Positions 15,355 through 22,683 of a DNA stretch of 22,953 nucleotides are shown here, piece after piece. The position numbers and the translations under genes are program-made. Below the pieces are notes generated by a model. It had not been told where the DNA came from and did not search any database. It saw nothing but the letters and a program-made list of their open reading frames with translations. The DNA is from Myxococcales bacterium (GTDB lineage Bacteria > Myxococcota > Polyangia > HGW-17 > SLPX01), in the NCBI GenBank assembly GCA_007131745.1, contig SLPX01000194.1, positions 1-22,953 on the forward strand, in the 5' to 3' direction. How positions within the stretch are numbered: the first letter of the stretch is position 1; the number at the start of each line of letters is the position of its first letter.

Positions 15355-16578
15355 TTACCGTCTCAACCACGCTTCCAAAGCTGTACGAACTCCCCTGTAA
15401 CCTTCACGGGCTATCATGGCATACCAGCTTCTCGGAGGCAGCTTGTAATCCTCCACGGGTTCCATTTTCACCGCTTTCCTGTCGCTGCATACTCTTCGGC
15501 ACATTCCGCATCCAACGCAGCGGGCGTCTATTCTCCATGTGCTTTTTTGCCGAGCGTCCACCACTATCGCGCCCATGGGGCATGCGACCGCACACTTTCC
15601 GCAATAATTGCATGCACTCAAATCAAAGACGGGAACAAAGTGAGGGGGAGCTATCCAGCCGGGAACGTTGAATTCGTTGACAAGCCGCATTGCATGGCAA
15701 CAGCAACCACAGCACGAACACGAAACCTGGCCCCTGGTCGACTCAACGTTCATGATCCAACTCGTAAGCCCGTGATATTCGGCTTCGGCTTTTCTTTCCA
15801 GGGCGCTCTTTTTGCTGATCTCTCTCATTCTGCCCTTCCGAATCGCGGACGCGGCCCAATCCCCCATCACAATGCAATTTTCAAGCGGTTTACCACAGCC
15901 TTTTCCCAATACATCCATTGTCATCCGGCACTGGCAGTTTCCTACCGCAAACCTGTCGTAACGGTCGAACACCACCTCCAGCCTGTCCGACGGCAGAGCG
16001 AGCGGATTGCCCGAAACAGTCTCCGTTGAAGGCAAAAACCGCACCAATCTGGGCATGGTGTCACCATACCCCCTCATGTAGCCTGTTTCATACAACCTTT
16101 CTATGGCCTCGATGAACTTTTTGTGCCACTCACTCATGGTTTCCAACGATTCGGAAACCAGGCACATCTCGAACATGCCCGGAATGATCGGAAGCAGCCT
16201 GTATTGCTTGCGTTTCCTGGGGCCCTTCGCAAGGATAACCGCCTTTTCGTTGGCCAAACTCCGCAGGATCTCGTTTGTCTCCTCTTCGTTCCGGTGTGCA
16301 ACGCGCGCAACTTCCTTGTATGCTTTCCACTTCATGCCGCTCAGGTGTTGGGCGAGATCGGCCTCCTCTTCGCTGAACACATGACACACCAAGTCTATCA
16401 ACTCCTCGCAAAGCGGCGGTCCCAGAAGCAACGGACTGGAAAGCTTTTTCGCGATTTCAAGGTGGGCCGGTCTTACATGGGGAAAATCTGAGGGTTTCAT
16501 CGAGCGGACGGTCATGGGCCTTGGCATGACCCCCCCGAAAACCTTGCGATTCATTTCCAGCTTTCGCGTCTTTTTCAT
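15355..16578 (-). CDS. Winged-helix / 4Fe-4S cysteine-rich electron-transfer protein
   Basis: A 407-residue cytoplasmic protein of a family I know from anaerobes but cannot name functionally. The N-terminal part (about 45-135) looks like a winged-helix domain. The middle has CQC...C...C (Cys215, 217, 228, 235) and an extraordinary cluster CSCCGCCC (287-294) that could bind one or more metal clusters. The C-terminus is a two-cluster ferredoxin: CNYCGKCAVACP (323-334) and CVGCGMCRRVCS (354-365). Probable role: electron carrier or redox-responsive partner for the catabolic enzymes encoded upstream. The start is uncertain: a frame extension begins with TTG at 16605, and the ATG at 16578 has GGGAG about 13 bases upstream; later ATGs at 16554, 16527, 16515 and 16500 are also possible. 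The gene lies 74 bases after the fused lyase, same strand. Confidence 0.82.
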   Translation of the reverse strand: MKKTRKLEMNRKVFGGVMPRPMTVRSMKPSDFPHVRPAHLEIAKKLSSPLLLGPPLCEELIDLVCHVFSEEEADLAQHLSGMKWKAYKEVARVAHRNEEETNEILRSLANEKAVILAKGPRKRKQYRLLPIIPGMFEMCLVSESLETMSEWHKKFIEAIERLYETGYMRGYGDTMPRLVRFLPSTETVSGNPLALPSDRLEVVFDRYDRFAVGNCQCRMTMDVLGKGCGKPLENCIVMGDWAASAIRKGRMREISKKSALERKAEAEYHGLTSWIMNVESTRGQVSCSCCGCCCHAMRLVNEFNVPGWIAPPHFVPVFDLSACNYCGKCAVACPMGAIVVDARQKSTWRIDARCVGCGMCRRVCSDRKAVKMEPVEDYKLPPRSWYAMIAREGYRGVRTALEAWLRR

Positions 16579-16652
16579 TAGTACCGTCGAACTCCCGCCG
16601 TCCAATGCTTTTGTTCTTCTTGAACGCCTAATGGAATCAAGTCATGGATCAA

Positions 16653-19394
16653 TCAGAGATCCCAAGGACTTTTGGGTTTGAAGCGGCCCTGGAAAAAACG
16701 CAGTACCTTTGGTTCATATACGAACTCGAGACCAGTTATCTTCTCACGCTTATCGTACAGTCTCTTTATACCATCCACAACGAAATCCATGTGCGAACCT
16801 GTATACACCCGCCGGGGAATTGTACATCTGACCAACTCCAGGGCCGGCCGGTAGTTTTTCCCGGTGTGCGGATCTCGGCCTTTTGAAACATTGCCTCGCT
16901 CCATTGTCCTTACGCCGGTTTCCATGTATATCGCAGCGGCAAGCGCTTGCGCTGGATATTCATCCTGGTCGATATGAGGCAGAAAACGTTTTGCGTCCAA
17001 AAAGATTGCATGGGTTCCAGGAGGCATGACAATCGGAATCGACTCCTGTACAAGCTTAGCGCCCAACTGCTGAGTCTGTTCTATTCGCATCTTTATGTAA
17101 TCGTCGTCGAGTGAATCCAGGAAACCGCGATGCAGCGCTTCAATGTCCTTGGGATCCATCCCGCCGTTTGTAACATCACCCTCCCAATTTCGAAGCAATC
17201 GACGGAATTTTTTCGCCAATGAATCACTGTTGCAGGCAAGCAGTCCGCCCATGTTTACCAGGAAATCCTTTTTGCAGCTTATGGTGCAACCGTCGCCGTA
17301 GCTCATCATTTCCTGGAGAATCTCTCTAACGGTCCAATCAGAATAAGCAGGATCCTTGAGTTTAATCATGTGGGCGTTTTCCACGCACCTTGTGGCATCA
17401 AACATTATGGGAATTGAGTATTTCTGGCAAAGCCTGGAAAGCTCTTTGAGATTGTCCATTGAGTACGGTTGTCCGCCGGCCATGTTCACCGACATCTCAA
17501 AACTTATATAAGCGATTTTTTCAGCGCCGTGTTCATCTATCAGTCCCTTAACCTTTTTGACGTCTATATTGCCCTTCCATGGATATTCGCTCAACGGATC
17601 ATGCGCTTCGTCCACGATGACATCCACGAATACGCCTCCGGCCATTTCCTGGTGGAGTTTAGTCGTCGTAAAATACATGTTGCCCGGAACAATCTGACCC
17701 GGACGGATCATTGTTTGTGACATTATATGTTCGGCCGCCCTTCCCTGGTGAGTCGGAATGATGTGATTGTAGCCCAGGACTTCGCCGAACGTATTTATGA
17801 GATTTTGATAATGGCGGGATGAATACGGGGTGTCCATCGAGTCGGTCATTCCCTCCCATTGATAACAACTCATGGCGGATGTACCGCTGTCCGTGAGCAA
17901 ATCGATATAGACATCCCGGGACTCCAGAAGAAAAGTATTGTAACCGGCTTCCTCGGTTGCCTTTTTGCGATACTGCCTGTCCGTTATCTTCAGAGGCTCG
18001 AAAATGGCAATTTTGTAAGGTTCGTACAATCTCTTCACTGATCGCTCAAGCCGCTGAAAAGCCACGAAAAGCCTCCAGTTCGTAGGTTCAAATACCGCCT
18101 CGTCCACGAATTCAGGTTGATTTATGAGCTTGAGACCCGCGATTTCGTCTCGCTGAGCGTATGCCGAAGAAATGACATCGGCCACTTCCCTTAAATGATT
18201 GTAAGTGTAAGCGCAACGTGGCAAATCCAGACCTAGAACACCCGCTAATCCACCCACCGAATGGGTATCCCAAAGGCCGTCGAGCCTGGGACGTATCCCG
18301 CCGTGAATATAAAGGCACGCAGCCAACACAAACTTCGGGTTGTCTTCATCTTTCAGATGGGGAAGGAAATTTCCGACATCCAGGGCAATACCCTTGGCGC
18401 CTTCAAAAAACGGGACTTTTGCTTCTCGTAGCATTTCGGCAAGAGTATGGATTTGCTCCTGATGCCACTCTACATATTCATCCCTGCGCATTTCGTCCAA
18501 ACCCCTGGCGAAAACCTCCATGGCCCTGCCCGTCATTCCTCCATACGTGTGAAGGCCCTCAAAGACGACAACCTGGTTTCTGAACTTCTCAAACAGATCG
18601 TCCCTGTTGGATGCAATGAATCCTCCCACATCGGATCTTGCATCCAGACTTGCGTCCATCAGAACAACATCAGCCAGATTCACCATTTTTTTGACTATGT
18701 CGATGAGGTCACCGGAACACTTGCCCGTTTTCCTGTTCCAGTATGCCGACTCCATGGCCAGGGATATGTCCAAAACCAATGGAATCCCCTCTTTTCGAGC
18801 CCGTTTCGACACCTCTTCCATGTTGCCGATTGACATGGGTTGCCCGTTCCATTCATAGGCGCAGCATTCCAGATGAATATAAGCAATACCCTTATTTCCA
18901 AGTTCGGAAATCTTTTGATCGAGGCGGTTCAAATCCACATCCGAACCGAACTCGGAAGGAAGCGGGAAACGCCTTGCTTTTTCCGATGTCACGTCAACAG
19001 GCTCACCTTTGCAATCAATGACCAGGGCCGGAGTTATCCCCCTGTTGTGAAGCACGGTCCTACCTTCCTCTATCATTGTCGTTGCAAGAAGTTTCTCTGC
19101 TCCGATCCCATTATGTGAGGGAACAAGCTTCTGTAACCCCAATGTCTCCAAGGCCACAGTCTCCAGAGCCGCGCAGTTAACACTTCCGGCATAGGCTTCA
19201 TCGCCGATCATGAAACCGGCTTTCTGGTGATGTGACCAGGCCGACATGCCGCGCGCTATCATGTCAAATGATACATTATCGGAAACAACATGGAACGTGT
19301 TGAAGCCAATCCTTTTCAAAATGTTCCAGCGCTCGTATGCCGTGTGAGAACGCATCTTTTTTACTTCTTTTATCTTGTAGGGTTCGGCGTACAT
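16653..19394 (-). CDS. Tandem fused tyrosine phenol-lyase/tryptophanase-family protein (pseudo-dimer, 913 aa)
   Basis: PLP-dependent beta-eliminating lyase, about twice the usual length (about 460), made of two homologous halves (about 1-455 and 456-913). The C-terminal half has the whole active site of tyrosine phenol-lyase (TPL): QGR (Arg552), YFTTT (575-579), DATR (Asp666, Arg669), SCKKD with PLP Lys709, NMGG, TMERG (Arg833) and ELVR (Arg856), with the same 23-residue Arg-Arg spacing as TPL Arg381/Arg404. Arg381 is the residue that distinguishes TPL from tryptophanase, so tyrosine cleavage to phenol, pyruvate and ammonia is favoured. In the N-terminal half the equivalents are Ile97, Leu212, Leu250 (for the lysine) and Gly388, so it cannot form a normal Schiff base; yet it keeps GDEAYAGS (64-71), which the C-half has lost (SMDTPYSS, 519-526). 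CAGGAG lies upstream of the ATG. It lies downstream of the acyl-CoA synthetase genes. No stop or frameshift separates the halves. Confidence 0.88.
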   Translation of the reverse strand: MYAEPYKIKEVKKMRSHTAYERWNILKRIGFNTFHVVSDNVSFDMIARGMSAWSHHQKAGFMIGDEAYAGSVNCAALETVALETLGLQKLVPSHNGIGAEKLLATTMIEEGRTVLHNRGITPALVIDCKGEPVDVTSEKARRFPLPSEFGSDVDLNRLDQKISELGNKGIAYIHLECCAYEWNGQPMSIGNMEEVSKRARKEGIPLVLDISLAMESAYWNRKTGKCSGDLIDIVKKMVNLADVVLMDASLDARSDVGGFIASNRDDLFEKFRNQVVVFEGLHTYGGMTGRAMEVFARGLDEMRRDEYVEWHQEQIHTLAEMLREAKVPFFEGAKGIALDVGNFLPHLKDEDNPKFVLAACLYIHGGIRPRLDGLWDTHSVGGLAGVLGLDLPRCAYTYNHLREVADVISSAYAQRDEIAGLKLINQPEFVDEAVFEPTNWRLFVAFQRLERSVKRLYEPYKIAIFEPLKITDRQYRKKATEEAGYNTFLLESRDVYIDLLTDSGTSAMSCYQWEGMTDSMDTPYSSRHYQNLINTFGEVLGYNHIIPTHQGRAAEHIMSQTMIRPGQIVPGNMYFTTTKLHQEMAGGVFVDVIVDEAHDPLSEYPWKGNIDVKKVKGLIDEHGAEKIAYISFEMSVNMAGGQPYSMDNLKELSRLCQKYSIPIMFDATRCVENAHMIKLKDPAYSDWTVREILQEMMSYGDGCTISCKKDFLVNMGGLLACNSDSLAKKFRRLLRNWEGDVTNGGMDPKDIEALHRGFLDSLDDDYIKMRIEQTQQLGAKLVQESIPIVMPPGTHAIFLDAKRFLPHIDQDEYPAQALAAAIYMETGVRTMERGNVSKGRDPHTGKNYRPALELVRCTIPRRVYTGSHMDFVVDGIKRLYDKREKITGLEFVYEPKVLRFFQGRFKPKSPWDL

Positions 19395-19488
19395 GGAATT
19401 CTCCTGTTGGCGGGTTTGAAAGCTGTTTTACCTTTTTCCGGCTCTATCCCAATGCATTCAACATGTCAAAGACATTGAAACGAAAACT

Positions 19489-20175
19489 TCATATGGTTGA
19501 CTCCTGTCCGGTGACAAGCATGAGCGCTGCATCAAGCGCTGTCCATTTGCCGGATCCATAGACCAGGGGATTTATGTCGAGCTGGTTGAAGTTTTCTCCC
19601 AATTCGCAAACCATATCTCCGACACGAGAAATCACCTGGGCCAAGCCGTGGGGATCCGACTTCATGCCTCGAAACCCCTTAAGAACATCCGCTATTCTGA
19701 TTTCATCCAGCATGAAAAGCGCTTCCGTAGCGGTGAGCGGAGCGAGACGGAACGATACATCTTGATATAGTTCGGTCAGGATTCCGCCGGTGCCTGCCAT
19801 AACGGCCGGGCCGAAATCCGGATCATTAAGTCCGCCCACAATGAACTCGACCCCATCGAAAGAAAGCTGTTCTTCCACGAGCAAGGAACGCCCCGGAAAC
19901 CGTTCCCTGAAATCGATTACTGCAGCCGAAAGAGAATCCTCTCCGAGGTTTAATGCAACTCCGTTTTCGTTTGTTTTGTGTAAAATATCCCCCGAACATA
20001 CCTTAAGCGCGAATGGAGCGGAAAGGCCGCTTATATCCAATTCATCTTGGGGATTCAACCTTACTCCTGCGGGAACGCAAATACCGAAAGAGCTAAGCAG
20101 GTTTTTGACCTCGAATTCATCGGGTTTTCCTGGAACAGACAATCCTGAAAGAAAGGCTTTAACTCTATCGCTCAT
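19489..20175 (-). CDS. Acyl-CoA/acetyl-CoA synthetase (ADP-forming), beta subunit
   Basis: ATP-grasp subunit (228 residues, normal for a separate beta chain) of the enzyme that converts acyl-CoA, ADP and phosphate into free acid, CoA and ATP. Visible features are the N-terminal EFEVKNLLSSFGICVP segment, ALKVCSGDILHKTNENGV with His66 (matching the phosphate-transfer histidine, about 71 in archaeal ACD beta), the VEFIVGGLNDPDFGPAVMAG strand-loop typical of this family, and QLDINPLV, a metal-binding motif of ATP-grasp domains. The ATG overlaps the alpha-subunit stop by four bases (ATGA) with no separate strong ribosome site, which fits translational coupling and equal amounts of the two chains. 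The fused lyase follows after 94 bases. Confidence 0.92.
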   Translation of the reverse strand: MSDRVKAFLSGLSVPGKPDEFEVKNLLSSFGICVPAGVRLNPQDELDISGLSAPFALKVCSGDILHKTNENGVALNLGEDSLSAAVIDFRERFPGRSLLVEEQLSFDGVEFIVGGLNDPDFGPAVMAGTGGILTELYQDVSFRLAPLTATEALFMLDEIRIADVLKGFRGMKSDPHGLAQVISRVGDMVCELGENFNQLDINPLVYGSGKWTALDAALMLVTGQESTI

Positions 20176-21569
20176 ATCTTTTCACCCAGAGCCTTGAGAA
20201 TCCGCGCACGTTCGACGAGTACCTGGGCGGCGCGAACACTTCGCCTTATGGAAGGAAATCCCACTACGCCCTTTTCGAAGAATCTTCTCAAATATTCATG
20301 TGTATGGGGTCCGTATTGCGTGAAAGCTATGATGGGCTTCGGAGAGTTTTTGCAACGCAGGGCGACCACATCGATCAGGTCCTCTGATATGGCCGGAGGC
20401 GCGAAAAACGCGGTGCAAATAATTATATCCACTCCTTCATCATCTATCAGGGCGTCAAGTGCACTTCCGAACATTTCGTTGTCCGCGCTCGCTGTCAGGT
20501 CCACGGGATTTTTGCAGGATGCAATGGGAAGCGTTGAATCCATGATTCTCTTTGCGGTCGTCTCTTTAAGCCGAGCCATCTTCAGCCTTGCAGGTCCCGG
20601 CATGGACTCCACGTGGTCTGCTCCCATAACTCCATAGCCCCCTGCCGGAGTAATAACGGCAACACGATTGCCGGGCGCAGGCGGTAGACATGCAAGCACT
20701 TTTGCAGCATCGCATAAATCCTCATCGTCCCATGCACGGACAATCCCGTACTGGCGGAACGCTCCGTCAACCACCTTGTCCGACCCTGCAAGTCTGCCCG
20801 TATGAGATGAAACAGCGGATGCCCCCGCCGGAGTACGCCCCGCCTTGAGAACAACCACCGGTTTCTTTCGCGCCGTTTCACATGCACGCTCCAAAAAACG
20901 TCTTCCTTCGCCTAAATTTTCTACGTAGAAAGCAAGACAGGTAGTGCCTTCATCCTCGGAAAAATGCTCCAGAAAATCAAGTTCATCCAGATCGCACTTG
21001 TTTCCCAGTCCGACGAAAGCCCGCATGCCGAAACCCGTGTGACCGGCCAGCCCCAATGCCTCCACTCCCACCGAACCGCTTTGAGTTACAAACGCGACTC
21101 CACCGCCTCCAGCAAGCAGTTTGTCTCCATGTTCGACAAAAATCGTGTCAAGGTTTTCATGGGGCAGGAATATGCCCAGCGTGTTCGGGCCAAGAATGCG
21201 GCTGGAGTAGTTTCGGGGTATTTCACCCAGGCGTTCTTCGAGTTCCCGTCCTCTATCTCCCGCCTCACTGAATCCACCGGCTACGACAATTATGGCCGAA
21301 ATGCCCTCCAGAGCGCACGACTCGGCTGCTTCAACAGCTGCGTTCGCGCTTGTTGCAACCACGGCCAGATCGATACCTTCGGGAAGATCTTCAATGCAGG
21401 AAAAAACCCGGCGGCCGAAAACCTCCTTTTCAAAAGGATGAACAGGATAGAGTTTCCTCCCGGATCTTAAGAGATTTTCAAATATGATCCTGCCGACTCT
21501 ACCGGGTTTTTCGGTCGCGCCGATTACCGCGATGGAACCAGGGTTGAAGAGAAAACTGAGAGCATCCAT
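20172..21569 (-). CDS. Acyl-CoA/acetyl-CoA synthetase (ADP-forming), alpha subunit
   Basis: CoA-binding and succinyl-CoA-ligase-like subunit (465 residues, normal for a separate alpha chain). The Rossmann-type CoA-binding domain begins SIAVIGATEKPGRVG (12-26). GPNTLGI (127-133) and FVTQSGSVGVE (160-170) follow, and SSHTGRLAGSD carries His256, corresponding to the phosphorylated histidine (His257) of archaeal ADP-forming acetyl-CoA synthetase. With the beta subunit it makes ATP by substrate-level phosphorylation from acetyl-CoA or an aryl/branched acyl-CoA, as in amino-acid-fermenting anaerobes; substrate range cannot be read from sequence. No good Shine-Dalgarno precedes the ATG at 21569, but a convincing promoter lies upstream. 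It is the first gene of the cluster that continues with the beta subunit, the fused lyase and the iron-sulfur protein. Confidence 0.93.
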   Translation of the reverse strand: MDALSFLFNPGSIAVIGATEKPGRVGRIIFENLLRSGRKLYPVHPFEKEVFGRRVFSCIEDLPEGIDLAVVATSANAAVEAAESCALEGISAIIVVAGGFSEAGDRGRELEERLGEIPRNYSSRILGPNTLGIFLPHENLDTIFVEHGDKLLAGGGGVAFVTQSGSVGVEALGLAGHTGFGMRAFVGLGNKCDLDELDFLEHFSEDEGTTCLAFYVENLGEGRRFLERACETARKKPVVVLKAGRTPAGASAVSSHTGRLAGSDKVVDGAFRQYGIVRAWDDEDLCDAAKVLACLPPAPGNRVAVITPAGGYGVMGADHVESMPGPARLKMARLKETTAKRIMDSTLPIASCKNPVDLTASADNEMFGSALDALIDDEGVDIIICTAFFAPPAISEDLIDVVALRCKNSPKPIIAFTQYGPHTHEYLRRFFEKGVVGFPSIRRSVRAAQVLVERARILKALGEKI

Positions 21570-21617
21570 CTGAGCCGATTAATACTTGAAAACATGGAGA
21601 TTTTCTGTACCAGACGG

Positions 21618-21646
21618 AAATTACCCCCCATCCCCTGTTTAGTCAA
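21618..21646 (-). promoter_or_regulatory. Sigma70-type promoter of the acyl-CoA synthetase/lyase cluster
   Basis: On the minus strand, TTGACT (21641-21646, 5 of 6 matches) is followed at exactly 17 bases by TAATTT (21618-21623, 3 of 6). The spacer is unusually G-rich (GGGGATGGGGGG). Transcription would start about 40 bases before the ATG at 21569. Confidence 0.5.
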
Positions 21647-21661
21647 CCCCCTCGAAAGCAT

Positions 21662-21696
21662 CCGACTTTAGAATAGGCGGTGTTTCCGGAAGTCGG
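21662..21696 (-). terminator. Possible weak terminator after the methyltransferase gene
   Basis: CCGACTT (21662-21668) pairs perfectly with AAGTCGG (21690-21696) over a 21-base loop containing TCCGGA. It lies about 23 bases after the methyltransferase stop codon on the minus strand and is followed by ATGCTTTCG, not a clear T-run. Confidence 0.3.
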
Positions 21697-21718
21697 TCCG
21701 TGCGATTCCTGGAGGATT

Positions 21719-22552
21719 CTATTTGGCTCTTGCCGGCTTCTTTTTGGCGGGTTTTCTTTCAGGCACAATGTAGAGAAGTATATTGTAGCTTTCACCCTTG
21801 TACTTCACCGTGTGCTTTTTGACCGGTTGCCAGTCAACCATTTCAAATTCATGAGAAACGACTCTGGAACCGGGTTTAAGCTGTTTCAGTAATATGGGTT
21901 CGAGCCTGGCCATGACCTCGGGGAACAGGTAGGTGGTTACCACCGTTGCTTCCCTGAGATCCCATCTGAGCACATTGCCTTTGTGGATAGAAACAAGTTT
22001 CTCAACGCCGGCTTTTTTTACATTTCTGAGGGAATCTTCCACTCGTTCCGGGTTGAGATCTATTCCGACTCCTCTTACCTTGTATTTTTGCGCAGCGGTG
22101 ATTACGAACCTACCGTCTCCACAACCCAGATCGTACACGACATCCCCCTTCTTGATTCTGGCCATTTCCAGCATCTTGTTCACCACCACCTGCGGGGTCG
22201 GGTGATAGAGAAGATCCATGTCTTCGTCTGCGTCCGACACAGCGGGCCTGCCACTGCCTCCGCGGGTATTGTCGCCCACCTGGAAATCCCCGTCGCCCGT
22301 GCTTGTTTCCGTGTATCGATCCTCGTCCGCTGACTCGGTCAACCGGCCTTCCTGCGCGGTCTCTTCACCCAGGCCCTGCTCTGAATGGGAAGTTTCTCCG
22401 GATGAATCATCCATAACCCCTTCAACGGCTTCAGCCGCGTTGGATGAACCACTCGCTTGAGAGCTTTTTCCTCTGGCCATAACGCCAACCACGACCAACC
22501 CGAGAGATATCAAGACCATCGAAAATATCACTAAATACTTTTTTCCTGTCAT
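21719..22552 (-). CDS. Membrane-anchored class I SAM-dependent methyltransferase
   Basis: A 277-residue protein. ATG at 22552 is chosen over 22582 because GGAG lies 7 bases before it and it opens the hydrophobic anchor (about residues 6-25, YLVIFSMVLISLGLVVVGVM). A long acidic, serine/glycine/glutamate-rich linker follows (about 30-115). The methyltransferase domain (about 117-265) has motif I VVYDLGCGDGRFVITAA (138-154), motif II acidic residue in GVGIDLNPERV (161-171), and a later ATVVTTYLFPEVM segment; the fold resembles small DOT1-like or ribosomal-protein-type methyltransferases, and the substrate is unknown. The C-terminus is very basic (KPAKKKPARAK). It is odd for an SAM enzyme to sit after an N-terminal signal anchor, since SAM is cytoplasmic; topology needs testing. 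No partner gene in the window suggests the target. Confidence 0.82.
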   Translation of the reverse strand: MTGKKYLVIFSMVLISLGLVVVGVMARGKSSQASGSSNAAEAVEGVMDDSSGETSHSEQGLGEETAQEGRLTESADEDRYTETSTGDGDFQVGDNTRGGSGRPAVSDADEDMDLLYHPTPQVVVNKMLEMARIKKGDVVYDLGCGDGRFVITAAQKYKVRGVGIDLNPERVEDSLRNVKKAGVEKLVSIHKGNVLRWDLREATVVTTYLFPEVMARLEPILLKQLKPGSRVVSHEFEMVDWQPVKKHTVKYKGESYNILLYIVPERKPAKKKPARAK

Positions 22553-22602
22553 CTGCAATCTCCTGTCTTCACAACATGACAAATACCATCAACAATGTAG
22601 GA

Positions 22603-22631
22603 CTTTTATCAGGACTAGTCCATTGAATCAA
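22603..22631 (-). promoter_or_regulatory. Possible promoter of the methyltransferase gene
   Basis: TTGATT (22626-22631, 4 of 6) and TAAAAG (22603-22608, 4 of 6) are separated by 17 bases on the minus strand, about 50 bases before the ATG at 22552, in the 131-base gap after the TPR gene. Weak matches, so tentative. Confidence 0.28.
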
Positions 22632-22683
22632 AGACTTTCTGAAGGCTTCCAACTGAAAACATTTAATACAACCTGGTCTCGGA

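Noticed and set aside
16653..19394. Two separate lyase genes joined by a sequencing error
   Set aside because: No stop codon, frameshift scar or internal ribosome site is visible at the junction (about residue 455), and the linker between halves reads as normal coding sequence; the complementary residue losses also argue for a true fusion.
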